The notes under the pieces: model-generated
What the model saw: only the letters and a program-made list of their open reading frames with translations
Told to the model about the DNA's origin: nothing
Database searches by the model: none
Shown: positions 1 through 8,194 of the stretch, piece after piece
How positions within the stretch are numbered: position 1 is the first letter of the stretch
Layout of the letters: each line of letters begins with the position of its first letter
Assembly: GCF_001552075.1 (NCBI RefSeq)
Contig: NZ_BCQM01000014.1
Coordinates: 1 to 58,692, forward strand
Reading direction: 5' to 3'
DNA from: Arthrobacter luteolus NBRC 107841
GTDB lineage: Bacteria; Actinomycetota; Actinomycetes; Actinomycetales; Micrococcaceae
DNA: 58,692 bases
Made by a program: the position numbers and the translations under genes

Positions 1-1918
1 CAACCGCGCCAATGGCCACGACACTCAGTGACGCCAGCACGGCCGCGGTACCGAGCAGGAGCAGGCGGGAACGCTCCAGCCGGACGCCCAGAATGCGCGG
101 GGTGTCGTCGTCGACGGCGAGCAGATCCAGCCGGCGCCGCAAACCGAACACCAGCGGCAGTGCCAGCAGCAGTGCCACGGCCACCGGAACGACGTCGGGC
201 AGTGTCCGTCCGTAGGTGGTGCCGGAGAGCCAGGTGAGGATGCGCGGGGTGTTCCACGGGTCGGCGCGCAGCAGCAGGAGGGTGGTCAGCGACGTCAACC
301 CGTAGCCGCAGCCAATGCCAACAAGCACAAAGCGGTCGGGGAGCAGCCCGCCGCGCCAGGCCAGCAGGGCGATCAGCGCGAAGGTGGCCAGGCCCATCAG
401 CACGGCCATGGCGATGAGCATCGGGCGTCCGCCGCCCAGGTTGGAAGTCACCACGGTGACCGCGCCGAGGCCGGCGCCGGCGGTGATGCCCAGGATTCCG
501 GGTTCAGCCAGCGGGTTGCGGACGGTGCCCTGCACCACGCATCCGGCCAGGCCCAGGGCAGCTCCGGCCAGCACTGCCGCGGCCACCCGGGGCAGGCGGT
601 CATCCAGGGCGCGGCCAATCAGGTCCGGAGCAGAGCCGTTCAGCCACAGCGCCAGGTCCCCGGTGCGCAGCCACAGGCTCCCGGCGAGCAGGCCCACCAG
701 GACAGCGCCCAGGAGCAGCAGGCCGGAGACAGCGAGGGCGATCAGGAAGCGGCGGCGGGTCCGCACACCGAGCCGTCCCTGCGGGGGCATCGCGACGGGA
801 CCGGAATCCCGCATCCGCATCGCCAGCACCACAATCAGGACGGCGCCGAGCAGCGCCGTCGGGACGCCGGTGGGAATCGAGCTGGCACCCTCCGCGCCGA
901 GGATCCCCCGCAGCACCGCGTCCGCCAGGAGGATCAGCAGTGCACCCAGCAGCCCGGACGCCGGCAGCAGGAAATGATGCCGGCGCAGCACCGGTGCCCG
1001 CGAGGCGAGCAGCCGGGCCAGCACCGGAGCGCCGAGCCCCACAAAGGCAATGGGGCCGGCCAGGGTGACGGAGATGCTTGTCAGCAGCACCGCGCAGAGC
1101 ACCGCGAACACGCGGGTCGAGGCGACCGGCACACCCAGGGAAGACGCGGTGTCGTCGCCGAGTTTGAGCACATCGAGGCGGCGGCAGAGCAGCAGCGCCA
1201 CGCAGAGCATCGCGATGATCACGGGGGCGGCACGCACCGAGGCGTCGAGGTTCAGCTGGGCCAGGGACCCGCTGCCCCAGGCGAACAGGCCGGTGGTGTT
1301 GTCTTTGAACAGGATCAGCAGCATCGCCGTCGCGGCGTCCAGTGCCATGGCAATGGCGGAGCCCGCCAGGATCAGCCGGGTGGTCCCGGAGCCCACCGAG
1401 CGTCCAGCCAGGCCCAGGACGACGGCGGCGGCCAGCGCCCCGCCCGCAAAGGCGACGGTTCCGGACGCCCACAGCGGCACGGACAGCCCGAAGGCAGCGA
1501 CGGCGGTAAGCGCGAAGTAGGAGCCGGCGGTCACGGCGAGGGTATCCGGGGACGCCAGCGCGTTGCGGGTCACCGACTGCAGCAGCGCCCCGGCCACACC
1601 GAGGGCGAAGCCCACAGCGATGCCGGCGAAGAGCCGCGGCAGCCGCGAGCCGACCAGCACATCGGCGATCGGCACACCGCCGACGGTCTCCTGCGCGCCG
1701 CCGAATAGGCGCCACAGATCCATCAGTCCGGCCCCGGAGGTGCCCTGGGTCAGATGCCAGGCGCCCACCAAAACAACCGCCAGCAGCAGGATCCCGAGTA
1801 CTGCGAGCCCGCCGCCGGTGAGTTGGAGGAAGTGCTGCAAGGCGGTACGCAAGCCGCTCCACAGGCCCGGGCGGGCCTGCGGAGCGGTGAGGTCCCGCGT
1901 GTGGAGCGGTGCGCTCAC
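1..1918 (-). CDS. Fused FecCD-type iron-siderophore ABC permease (partial, C-terminus off the window)
   Basis: Membrane permease of an iron-siderophore importer. The reading frame holds two consecutive FecCD modules of about 300 residues, as in FhuB-type fused permeases. Each carries the family's Gly/Ala-rich run with an arginine and an NPLA-like block: TRNALASPDTLAVTAG in the first half and VRNPLAEPGILGITAG in the second. Helices are dense throughout. I chose the GTG at 1916-1918 because it overlaps the receptor stop codon (GTGA, 4-bp overlap), which implies translational coupling. About 639 codons are visible and the stop lies beyond base 1. Frames antisense to this region encode Arg/Pro-rich shadows with no family features. 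Family call is firm; substrate is not known. Confidence 0.9.
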   Translation of the reverse strand, partial: MSAPLHTRDLTAPQARPGLWSGLRTALQHFLQLTGGGLAVLGILLLAVVLVGAWHLTQGTSGAGLMDLWRLFGGAQETVGGVPIADVLVGSRLPRLFAGIAVGFALGVAGALLQSVTRNALASPDTLAVTAGSYFALTAVAAFGLSVPLWASGTVAFAGGALAAAVVLGLAGRSVGSGTTRLILAGSAIAMALDAATAMLLILFKDNTTGLFAWGSGSLAQLNLDASVRAAPVIIAMLCVALLLCRRLDVLKLGDDTASSLGVPVASTRVFAVLCAVLLTSISVTLAGPIAFVGLGAPVLARLLASRAPVLRRHHFLLPASGLLGALLILLADAVLRGILGAEGASSIPTGVPTALLGAVLIVVLAMRMRDSGPVAMPPQGRLGVRTRRRFLIALAVSGLLLLGAVLVGLLAGSLWLRTGDLALWLNGSAPDLIGRALDDRLPRVAAAVLAGAALGLAGCVVQGTVRNPLAEPGILGITAGAGLGAVTVVTSNLGGGRPMLIAMAVLMGLATFALIALLAWRGGLLPDRFVLVGIGCGYGLTSLTTLLLLRADPWNTPRILTWLSGTTYGRTLPDVVPVAVALLLALPLVFGLRRRLDLLAVDDDTPRILGVRLERSRLLLLGTAAVLASLSVVAIGAV

Positions 1919-2973
1919 TCCGTCAGCATGGCGTCAACGTAGGCGTCGATCGCCTGCTGGTTGGACAGCGGTCCGCCGGCGCCCCAGACGCCTGCGGGGA
2001 ACGCGACGGCGCGGCCTTCCTTGACGGCCGGAAGCGCGGTCCAGATCGGGTTCTTTTCCAGTTCGGAGACGTAGCTGCCGGCTTCTTCATCGTTGGAGTA
2101 GAAGAGGTTCGCGTTGCCCACCGCAGTGAGGCCTTCGATGTCGGTCTGGCCCAGCCCGTAGGCCGGATCCACGCCGCCGCTGCCGTACTTGGCGTCGATT
2201 TCGTCCGTCCAGGCGGAGGTCAGGCCCAGTTCTTCGCCCAGCGCGGTGAAGAGTGCGCCCTGTCCGTACGGGCGGATGGTGACGTTGCCGCCTTCGATCC
2301 AGCCGTCGAAGAAGAGGAAGTCGGTGGTGGGCAGGCCGGCAGACTTCACCTTGTCCTTGGCTTCGGCCAGGTGATTATCGAACTCGCTGATGACCTGGTC
2401 CGCCCGGTCGGTGCGTCCGGTGGCCTCGGCGATCATGGAGAAAACGTTCTTCATGTTCCCGATGGGATCGGCGCCGTCGGCGCCAAGCGTGGCGAGCACG
2501 GGAACGCCGCGTTCCTCAAGCTGGGCGATCAGTTCGTCGTCGGCGCTGAAGGCCTCCACGATGATCAGGTCGGGGTCCGCCGCGTACAGCGTGTCCAGGT
2601 CCGGCTCCCCGCGCGTGCCCACATCGGCGACGCCCTCCGGGATGGTCTCGGCGCTCACATAGGTGCCGTAGCCTTCAGCGTCAGAGACGGCGACCGGCGT
2701 GACGCACAGCGTGAGGGCATCTTCGATCTGCTGCCATTCCAGGACCGCGATGCGCTCGGCCGGCTTTTCCAGCTCCACCGTGCGGCCGACGCCGTCCGTG
2801 AGCGAGACCGGGCCGGTCGCCGTCGTGGTGGTGTCGGCAGCGCAGGCCTCCGAGGTGGCGGCAGTGGCTCCGTCCGCCGCGTCCTCCAGATCGGTGGTGC
2901 CGCACGCGGTCAGGGTCAGCGCAGCGGCAACCAGCATCGATGCTGCGGCTGCCATTGGGCGGAGTCGGGTCAT
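1915..2973 (-). CDS. Iron-siderophore ABC transporter substrate-binding lipoprotein
   Basis: Receptor of 352 residues for the adjacent importer. A short signal peptide ends in a lipobox (LTAC, lipidated Cys24), so it is anchored outside the membrane. The mature part follows the class III binding-protein plan (FecB/FhuD/TroA-like): a TDGVGRTVELEKPAERIAV opening, DLIIVEAF in the first lobe, a long linking helix, and a second lobe ending near the C-terminus. A GAGAGG-type ribosome site lies about 7 bases before the ATG. It sits 23 bp after the ATPase and overlaps the permease start. The iron box upstream points to repression by iron. Ligand class (ferric siderophore) is inferred from family and operator. 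Confidence 0.9.
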   Translation of the reverse strand: MTRLRPMAAAASMLVAAALTLTACGTTDLEDAADGATAATSEACAADTTTTATGPVSLTDGVGRTVELEKPAERIAVLEWQQIEDALTLCVTPVAVSDAEGYGTYVSAETIPEGVADVGTRGEPDLDTLYAADPDLIIVEAFSADDELIAQLEERGVPVLATLGADGADPIGNMKNVFSMIAEATGRTDRADQVISEFDNHLAEAKDKVKSAGLPTTDFLFFDGWIEGGNVTIRPYGQGALFTALGEELGLTSAWTDEIDAKYGSGGVDPAYGLGQTDIEGLTAVGNANLFYSNDEEAGSYVSELEKNPIWTALPAVKEGRAVAFPAGVWGAGGPLSNQQAIDAYVDAMLTE

Positions 2974-2996
2974 GAGGGTGCCTCTCGGGTGGGTGG

Positions 2997-3935
2997 TTAG
3001 GATGAAGCTTTGACGGCGGACCGGCCGCGGGCGGCATGCCGGCCCACGGGGTCAATGCGGATGCGGTTGGTGCCCGGCTCGAAGCTGACCTCAACACGGA
3101 CGCCGTACACCGCGCCGATGTTCTCCTCGGTGAGCACATCCAGCGGATCGCCGGCGGCATGAATGTGGCCGGCGGACATCAACAGCAGGTGATCGGCCAC
3201 GCGGGCGGCCTGGTCCAGGTCATGCAGGACGATTCCGACGGCGACGCCGGCATCGTCCGCCAGGTCGCGGACCAGATCGAGGATCTCGATCTGATAGCGC
3301 AGGTCCAGATGGTTGGTGGGTTCGTCCAGGAGCACGACGCCGGTCTCCTGGGCCAGGCAGGCGGCCAGCCACACGCGCTGGACTTCTCCGCCGGACAGCT
3401 CGCTGACGGACCGGCCGGACATGTCATCGACACCCGTGGCAGCCATGGCCCGGTTGATCACGCGGTGATCTTCAGCGGAGAGCCCGGCAAACCGGTGCCG
3501 GTACGGGTGGCGTCCAAAGGCCACGACTTCACTGACGGTCAGCCCCTGGGGTGCCGGCCGGGACTGCGAAAAGAGTGTGACCTCGCGGGCAAACTCACGG
3601 GAGGTCAGTGCGGCTGCTGCCCGTTCGCTGCCGCCGTCTGACTGGGGGCCGTTGGTTCCGCCGCCGTCGGCTCCGTGCAGCGTGATCCGCCCGCCGTCCA
3701 GGCGGTGCAGCCGGGCCATCGACCGCAGCAGCGTCGACTTTCCGCTGCCATTGGGGCCAACCAGAGCGGTGACCTGTCCGGGCTGGAACGTCAGGGAGAC
3801 GCCGTGGACCACCGCGTCTTTCCCGTACCCCAGGCGCACCTGCTCGCCGGCCAGCGCCGTCGCCGGCTTCGCACCCGCCTGCAGTTCGCCGGAGATGCCA
3901 TCCATCTCGGGGCGAGGGGCATTTCTCCGGGGCAT
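2997..3935 (-). CDS. Iron-siderophore ABC transporter ATP-binding protein
   Basis: FecE/FhuC-type ATPase of 312 residues, first gene of the operon. Walker A is GPNGSGKS at residues 60-67, the signature is LSGGEVQRVWLA, and Walker B is VVLLDEPTNHLDL, followed by the switch histidine in IVLHDLDQA. Between Walker A and the Q-loop lies an unusual Gly/Ser/Asp-rich stretch (GADGGGTNGPQSDGG) that reads as a loop insertion. A second possible start, Met11, would remove a short charged tail; the ribosome-site evidence does not separate them strongly. It is transcribed away from the iron box at 4017-4035. Confidence 0.9.
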   Translation of the reverse strand: MPRRNAPRPEMDGISGELQAGAKPATALAGEQVRLGYGKDAVVHGVSLTFQPGQVTALVGPNGSGKSTLLRSMARLHRLDGGRITLHGADGGGTNGPQSDGGSERAAAALTSREFAREVTLFSQSRPAPQGLTVSEVVAFGRHPYRHRFAGLSAEDHRVINRAMAATGVDDMSGRSVSELSGGEVQRVWLAACLAQETGVVLLDEPTNHLDLRYQIEILDLVRDLADDAGVAVGIVLHDLDQAARVADHLLLMSAGHIHAAGDPLDVLTEENIGAVYGVRVEVSFEPGTNRIRIDPVGRHAARGRSAVKASS

Positions 3936-4016
3936 GGGAAACCTAAGGGCAGAAGGGACAATCGGAGGGTTAATCAGGTATCGCGGGGCCGGGCCGCTGT
4001 GACCGCCGACTGGAGG

Positions 4017-4035
4017 TTAGGCTTGCCTTGCCTAA
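4017..4035. promoter_or_regulatory. IdeR/DtxR-type iron box
   Basis: The 19-bp sequence TTAGGCTTGCCTTGCCTAA has perfect 6-bp inverted arms (TTAGGC/GCCTAA) around a 7-bp centre and resembles the known actinobacterial iron-box consensus (TTAGGTTAGGCTAACCTAA). It lies about 80 bp upstream of the ATPase start of the siderophore importer, where Fe-loaded IdeR/DtxR would block transcription. Direct sequence observation; the repressor identity is inferred from the family. Confidence 0.8.
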
Positions 4036-4197
4036 GCAACAATAGAAGCTGCGTTGGGCGGACGCAATTTGGGGCTGCGTGCACGTCACACGGCGCATAA
4101 TTTCATCTGACCTGGCCCGACGGATTGAGCCGCAGACGGCCGGCCAGGCCTGGCGATGCGCCGGACCGCTCGTGAAGCCCAGCGCTACACTCGTGTC

Positions 4198-4560
4198 ATG
4201 GCTGACAAAGCGAAGAGCGTCGCCGAATATCTCGGTGCGCTCGACCCCGCATACCGGGCGGAACTCGAGCGGATCCGCACCGTCGTCACCCAGCTCGTGC
4301 CGGACACCGAAGAGTCCATGAGCTACGGGATGCCGACGCTCAAATACAAGAACCGGGCACTGGTGTACTTCACCGCTTCCCAGAAGCACATGAGTTTTTA
4401 TCCCTCGTCATGGGCGATCGAGGAGCTTAAGGACCAGCTCGAGGGCTACAAGACCACCGAACACTCGATCCAATTCACGCTGGACAAGCCCCTGCCCAGC
4501 CGTCTGGTCGAAGACCTTGTCCGCGTACATGTGCATGATATTGACGCCAACCGGCAGTAG
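4198..4560 (+). CDS. DUF1801 (YdhG-like) protein
   Basis: Small cytosolic protein of 120 residues from the ATG at 4198. It matches the DUF1801/YdhG fold: an N-terminal helix pair (VAEYLGALDPAYRAELERIRTVV), the signature ESMSYGMPTLKYKNRALVYFTASQKHMSFYP, then a short C-terminal helix. YdhG-type proteins have been proposed to act in iron handling, but the family is poorly characterised and I claim no reaction. An in-frame upstream ATG at 4156 would add 14 Arg-rich residues. It starts 163 bp from the iron box and is divergent from the siderophore operon, so a shared operator is possible but unproven. Confidence 0.75.
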   Translation: MADKAKSVAEYLGALDPAYRAELERIRTVVTQLVPDTEESMSYGMPTLKYKNRALVYFTASQKHMSFYPSSWAIEELKDQLEGYKTTEHSIQFTLDKPLPSRLVEDLVRVHVHDIDANRQ

Positions 4561-4712
4561 AGGCCGGGTTTCGAAGGATCAGTAGTGCGCTGGCACTGGT
4601 ACGTCTGATTGCCCTGCTGCGAATGTACCCTCTAAAACCCTCCGTTTTGGGTCAAATCGACCTTTAGGGGATTTTCCTCCGGTGCGCTCAGGAGGGAAAT
4701 CCCATTACGGCA
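4561..4712. other. Intergenic stretch with an imperfect inverted repeat
   Basis: No credible gene. The segment around 4668-4703 contains an inverted repeat (GGGATTTTCCTCC and GGAGGGAAATCCC, one mismatch) which may be a transcription-stop hairpin or a degenerate member of the repeat family at 4713-4836. Confidence 0.4.
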
Positions 4713-4836
4713 GGGTTTTCCCAATTCGGAGGGAAACAGTGCCACACAACGGTGGGTTTTTCCCGAAGCGGAGGGGAACGGGTAACACAACGGGTGGGTT
4801 TTCCCGAAGCGGAGGGACACGGCGACACACAGGTAG
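4713..4836 (+). repeat. Three tandem ~41-bp G/T-rich repeat units
   Basis: Three head-to-tail units begin at 4713, 4754 and 4796 (periods 41 and 42). Each opens with GGGTTTT(T)CCC, then a four-base variable spot, then CGGAGGG, then an ACAC-rich tail (CACACAAC, AACACAAC, CGACACAC). A diverged single copy lies on the other strand at 15071-15098. Open frames run through the array but the encoded peptide is repeat-driven, so I do not call a gene. The array lies just past the end of the baeRF-like gene (stop 4858, minus strand). Confidence 0.8.
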
Positions 4837-4857
4837 ACTCACCCGCCGCGCAGCAGC

Positions 4858-6003
4858 TTAGGGGACCTTTCTTCCCGGAGCCTCGGGGCCGGTGGGCCAG
4901 CGGAGCAGGGCACCGACGCCGACGCCGTGGGGGAGCACGCCATCGGGCACCAGCAGGAGGCTGGCATCAGTCAGGGCAGCCGCCCGGACCAAGGCCGCCG
5001 GGGCCGGAACCTTGCCAAGGATCTCTGCGCCGAGGGACTGTTCCTGGGTACTGGCCACCCACGGTTCGCCGCCGAGGGCGAGCAGATGGCGTTCGGCCAA
5101 AGCGCCGTCGTTCATGATCATGACGTCCACCTGGGCCTGTTGGAGGGCGGTCAGGACCTCACCGAAACCGGTGGCAGATTCCGGATTGGCCTGCCCTTCC
5201 TGCTGGGCCAGGCGGTCCATGATCTGCTCCTGCTCAGCAGCCCACAGCAGGGCAATGCGTTCCTGGACCTCGTCCTCGAAGTGGCCGTTGTCATTTCCGG
5301 CCGTGCGCGGGTGCGAATCGATCATGCTGACGAGCTTCTGGTGGGCTTCGGAGAGCTGGTCCCGTACCAGGCCCCGAGCCCGGACATCCCCGGCCAGCAC
5401 GATCAGCCTGGCTCCGCTGCTGTCCGCAATCCGGTCGATCTCCTCGGCGACCTGATCCGCGTTGCGCCGCCAGATCTGTTCGGTCTGCCGCTGGAATTTG
5501 TCCTGCGACCAGCCGCCTGCCGGGAGCTTTGTGATGTCCTCTGTTTCCCCCTCCACGTCCCGGACGGCGGCGGGACGGCCGCGGCCGGCATACTCCAGCC
5601 GGATCTCCGCATCTTCCCGCGAGGCTTCGGCAACGATGTAGGGGAGTTCCTCGGGACGGTGCTTGAGCAGCGGCAGCAGGTCCGGAATGGGGTCCACCGA
5701 GACGCGTTCCGGCACCACAAGCGGGCCGGGCAGCACCTCGTTTAACGCCACCGTCCCCTGCTGGACAAGGAGGAACCGTGAGACCGGGGAGGGATATCCG
5801 TCCGCGGGGAGCACCGCGGTTTCCGCGGCTTCCTGGTCCTGGGGCGGGGCGCCCTGTTTGGCGAGAGCCTTCCTGACGTCGCCCGGGCGGACCTCGGCGG
5901 CTTCCAAGCTGTCCGTGGTACCCGCTGAAGCATCTACGTATGCGACGCACCAGGGCCCCTTGCGCCGGTAGAGGTCTGCAAACTCGTGGAGTTGCCGGGT
6001 CAT
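4858..6003 (-). CDS. Rv2629-like bacterial eRF1-fold (baeRF) protein
   Basis: Cytosolic protein of 381 residues resembling the actinobacterial Rv2629 family, one of the bacterial archaeo-eukaryotic release-factor-like (baeRF) groups. Seen here: an N-terminal domain with SRFLLVQQG; a middle domain with GARLIVLAGDVRARGLVRDQL, typical of the family's second domain; and a C-terminal domain with QVDVMIMNDGALAERHLLALGG, followed by ALVRAAALTDASLLLVP, which recalls the L7Ae-like third domain of eRF1. A strong ribosome site (AGGAAGGAG) sits 6 bases before the ATG. It is monocistronic, with a long region upstream. Rv2629 is associated with dormancy in mycobacteria; a ribosome-linked role here is inference. 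Confidence 0.8.
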   Translation of the reverse strand: MTRQLHEFADLYRRKGPWCVAYVDASAGTTDSLEAAEVRPGDVRKALAKQGAPPQDQEAAETAVLPADGYPSPVSRFLLVQQGTVALNEVLPGPLVVPERVSVDPIPDLLPLLKHRPEELPYIVAEASREDAEIRLEYAGRGRPAAVRDVEGETEDITKLPAGGWSQDKFQRQTEQIWRRNADQVAEEIDRIADSSGARLIVLAGDVRARGLVRDQLSEAHQKLVSMIDSHPRTAGNDNGHFEDEVQERIALLWAAEQEQIMDRLAQQEGQANPESATGFGEVLTALQQAQVDVMIMNDGALAERHLLALGGEPWVASTQEQSLGAEILGKVPAPAALVRAAALTDASLLLVPDGVLPHGVGVGALLRWPTGPEAPGRKVP

Positions 6004-6217
6004 GTCGATCTCCTTCCTGCACGGCCGCAGCCCTGCAGTGGTTCAATCCGTGATCCACGCTAGCACCGGCGTCTGGACCATTTATAGGGGCGGCGTGTCT
6101 ATGGAACAGCCCCGCGGTGGACTTCCTCTTCGCGGCCCCCTGGGGTCCATCGCCACCATGCTGATTGAACTGCGGCGGGCGCCGAAGCGGATCGCACCGA
6201 GCCATCCGCTGGGATGC
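6004..6217. other. Intergenic region upstream of the baeRF gene
   Basis: No gene with acceptable start, length and composition is visible. The minus-strand promoter of the release-factor-like gene should lie here but I see no clear -35/-10 pair. Confidence 0.4.
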
Positions 6218-6248
6218 TTGACAGTCTTCATGTGACCCGGGTTACACT
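6218..6248 (+). promoter_or_regulatory. Putative promoter with a CRP-like palindrome in its spacer
   Basis: TTGACA at 6218-6223 is followed after 19 bp by TACACT at 6243-6248, a plausible sigma-70-type promoter with a long spacer. The 16-bp near-palindrome TGTGACCCGGGTTACA at 6231-6246 (one mismatched pair) overlaps the spacer and -10 and resembles the CRP/GlxR pattern TGTGA-N6-TCACA. Such a position suggests repression or tight control of a transcript running toward xdhA, with a leader of about 410 bases. Promoter and regulator are inference. Confidence 0.45.
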
Positions 6249-6360
6249 GAGCGCGGAATCAAACTTTCGTAATGCAGAAACATCGAAACAAGTCGGACCG
6301 ACCGATGGTCAATGGTGTTCAGCGCTGCTGCGAAGAAAACCAGGGAAGCTGACACCCATC

Positions 6361-6474
6361 ATGACTTTGAGCGACTTTGATTTGCTGATACGGAAAGAGG
6401 CGGACGACGCCCTCCGGTCCAGGGGCGGACAGCCCCCAGCATCGCAGGCTCCGCAGGCGTCCAGCCGGCCCTGA
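6361..6474 (+). CDS. Possible small protein or leader peptide (37 aa), weak
   Basis: An ATG frame of 37 codons, MTLSDFDLLIRKEADDAL onward, ends in TGA. The first half is acidic and helical, the second half a Gln/Pro/Ser-rich tail. It lies inside the long xdh leader, upstream of its hairpins. The nearest ribosome site (AGGGA) is too far from the ATG to be convincing. It may be a leader peptide or chance. Confidence 0.15.
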   Translation: MTLSDFDLLIRKEADDALRSRGGQPPASQAPQASSRP

Positions 6475-6503
6475 AGCAGAAGTAGAAAAGCCAATTTTTA
6501 GCG

Positions 6504-6636
6504 ACCGGCGGCGAACAGCCGTTGCTGGGTGCTTCCCACTACAGTCTGCGGAAGCATCCTACGGACGAGGCACGGAGAACATGCAGCACTCGAGGGGGGC
6601 GAAGAACTACCTGTCCACCGGTAGCTCTTTTATCTA
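6504..6636 (+). promoter_or_regulatory. Structured 5' leader of xdhA (three hairpins)
   Basis: Three foldable elements follow one another upstream of xdhA: a 7-bp stem with two G-U pairs around 6506-6524 (CGGCGGC, loop GAACA, GCCGTTG); a 10-bp stem at 6527-6559 (GGGTGCTTCC, 13-base loop, GGAAGCATCC, one G-U pair); and a short stem at 6607-6624 (CTACC/GGTAG) followed by CTCTTTTAT, which resembles a weak terminator. I do not recognise a known riboswitch class; sensing of molybdenum cofactor or a purine would fit the gene but is speculation. Confidence 0.35.
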
Positions 6637-6667
6637 AACTCGGGCGGAACATTGAGGGGTGAGCAGT

Positions 6668-8194
6668 GTGGAAGAAATCCAAGTGACTGTCAACGGCCAG
6701 GTGTTGGGCTGCGGAGCAGGTCCGCACACCAACCTGCTTGACTGGCTGCGGGACGAGGGGCTGACCGCGTCCAAGGAAGGCTGTGCCGAGGGAGAATGCG
6801 GCGCGTGCGCCGTGCTGGTAAACCGGCCCGACGGAAGTGGGCGAAGCCGCTGGACCTCCGTCAACGCCTGTCTGCCTCCAGCCCTGGCTTTCGATGGCCA
6901 GGAGGTTGTCACCGCGGAGGGACTTGGCAAGGCACCGGGCGTTGGCCTCGTCGAAGATCTGCATCCGGTCCAACGGGAAATGGCTGACCGGGGCGGCTCC
7001 CAGTGCGGGTACTGCACTCCCGGATTCATCTGCTCCATGGCATCCGAATATTATCGTCCGGAACGGTCCCCATCCGTGGCCGCTAAGGAAAGCGGCAGCG
7101 AAACCGGGACCGACGCCGTCGGAGCGGAGCACGCTGCCGATCATGAATGCGGCCCCAACGGCTTTGACCTCCATGCCTTGAGCGGAAACCTCTGCCGCTG
7201 CACCGGGTACCGGCCGATCCGTGATGCTGCGTACGCGCTTGGCGCGCCGCAGGAAACCGACCCGCTGCTGCTCCGGCAGGACAGGGCGGCACCCGCAGCC
7301 AAAGCAACGGTTCACAAAACAACACAGGCCACGGGTGACGTTGCGTTTATTCGACCCGGCAGCCTGGACGAGCTCCTCGACCGCCTCGCGGAGAATCCGA
7401 AGGCAAAGCTTGTTTGTGGGGCTACCGATGCAGGGGTGGAGATCAACCTCCGGCACACCCGGCCCCCGCTGATCCTGGCCGTTGACCGCCTGAAGGTGCT
7501 GCGGACCCTCGAGATCGGTGCCGACCGGATCGAGATTGGCGCTGCCTTGACCCTCTCGGAGGTCGAACGCGGGCTCGGGGGAAAGGTGGAGATGCTCAGC
7601 CACCTGTTCCCGCAGTTCGCCTCCCGGTTGATCCGCAATTCCGCAAGTTTCGGAGGCAACCTGGCCACCGGCTCGCCGATCGGTGATTCGGCGCCGGCGC
7701 TTTTGGCGCTGAACGCGTCCGTGGTGTTGGCTTCCGTAGCCGGGGAGCGGGAAGTGGCGTTGGCCGAGTACTTCACCGGGTACAGGCAAAGTGTGAAAAA
7801 GCCGGATGAGATTCTTCGTGCCATCCGTATTCCACTCCCGCTCGCTGAAACCACCGCTTTCTATAAAATCTCCAAACGGCGTTTCGACGATATTTCCAGC
7901 GTCTCAGCAGGTTTTGCCATGCAGCGCGACGGCGGCATTATCTCTTCGGTCCGGATCGGCCTCGGCGGGGTGGCTGCCACCCCGATCCGCGCGCTGCGGA
8001 CCGAAGAGGTTCTGGTGGGTCAGCCGTGGAACGCCAAAACGGCTGCTGCTGCCGCCGCGGTGATGGCCACGGAAGGCACCCCGATTGATGACATGCGGGC
8101 CAGCGCCCTCTACCGCTCCGCCATGTTGAGGCAGTCCGTCCTGCGGTTTTACGCGCAGACCCATTCCGCTCCCGCTCTGGAGGCAGCCAAATGA
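6668..8194 (+). CDS. xdhA: Xanthine dehydrogenase small subunit, [2Fe-2S] and FAD domains
   Basis: Iron-sulfur/flavin subunit of xanthine dehydrogenase; it carries electrons from the molybdenum site to NAD+ during purine breakdown. The N-terminal plant-ferredoxin cluster uses Cys39, Cys44, Cys47 and Cys68; the second cluster uses Cys113/Cys116 (CGYCTPG) and Cys176/Cys178 (CRCTGY). A FAD-binding PCMH-type domain follows (PKAKLVCGATDAGVEI; NSASFGGNLATGSPIGD), then the flavoprotein C-terminal domain. The spacing between the Cys pairs of cluster II is about 60 residues rather than about 32, because of a Ser/Ala/Gly-rich insertion. The GTG at 6668 has GAGGGG eight bases upstream; the GTG at 6659 overlaps that site and is less likely. 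Overlaps xdhB by ATGA. Confidence 0.92.
   Translation: MEEIQVTVNGQVLGCGAGPHTNLLDWLRDEGLTASKEGCAEGECGACAVLVNRPDGSGRSRWTSVNACLPPALAFDGQEVVTAEGLGKAPGVGLVEDLHPVQREMADRGGSQCGYCTPGFICSMASEYYRPERSPSVAAKESGSETGTDAVGAEHAADHECGPNGFDLHALSGNLCRCTGYRPIRDAAYALGAPQETDPLLLRQDRAAPAAKATVHKTTQATGDVAFIRPGSLDELLDRLAENPKAKLVCGATDAGVEINLRHTRPPLILAVDRLKVLRTLEIGADRIEIGAALTLSEVERGLGGKVEMLSHLFPQFASRLIRNSASFGGNLATGSPIGDSAPALLALNASVVLASVAGEREVALAEYFTGYRQSVKKPDEILRAIRIPLPLAETTAFYKISKRRFDDISSVSAGFAMQRDGGIISSVRIGLGGVAATPIRALRTEEVLVGQPWNAKTAAAAAAVMATEGTPIDDMRASALYRSAMLRQSVLRFYAQTHSAPALEAAK

Noticed and set aside
600-1862. Open frame of about 420 codons on the minus strand, rich in Arg and Gly
   Set aside because: It lies in another frame of the FecCD permease gene, which has a coupled start and clear family motifs. 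The alternative frame has no fold-like pattern.
1909-3000. Plus-strand frame of about 363 codons opposite the siderophore receptor
   Set aside because: Antisense shadow of a real gene; no ribosome site and no family motif. Common in high-GC DNA.
4632-4820. Minus-strand 62-codon frame through the 41-bp repeats
   Set aside because: The peptide mirrors the repeat period (SGKTH-like repeats) and has no start signal.
4713-4836. CRISPR-like array
   Set aside because: Only three units, the inter-unit sequence is itself repeated, and there are no cas genes.
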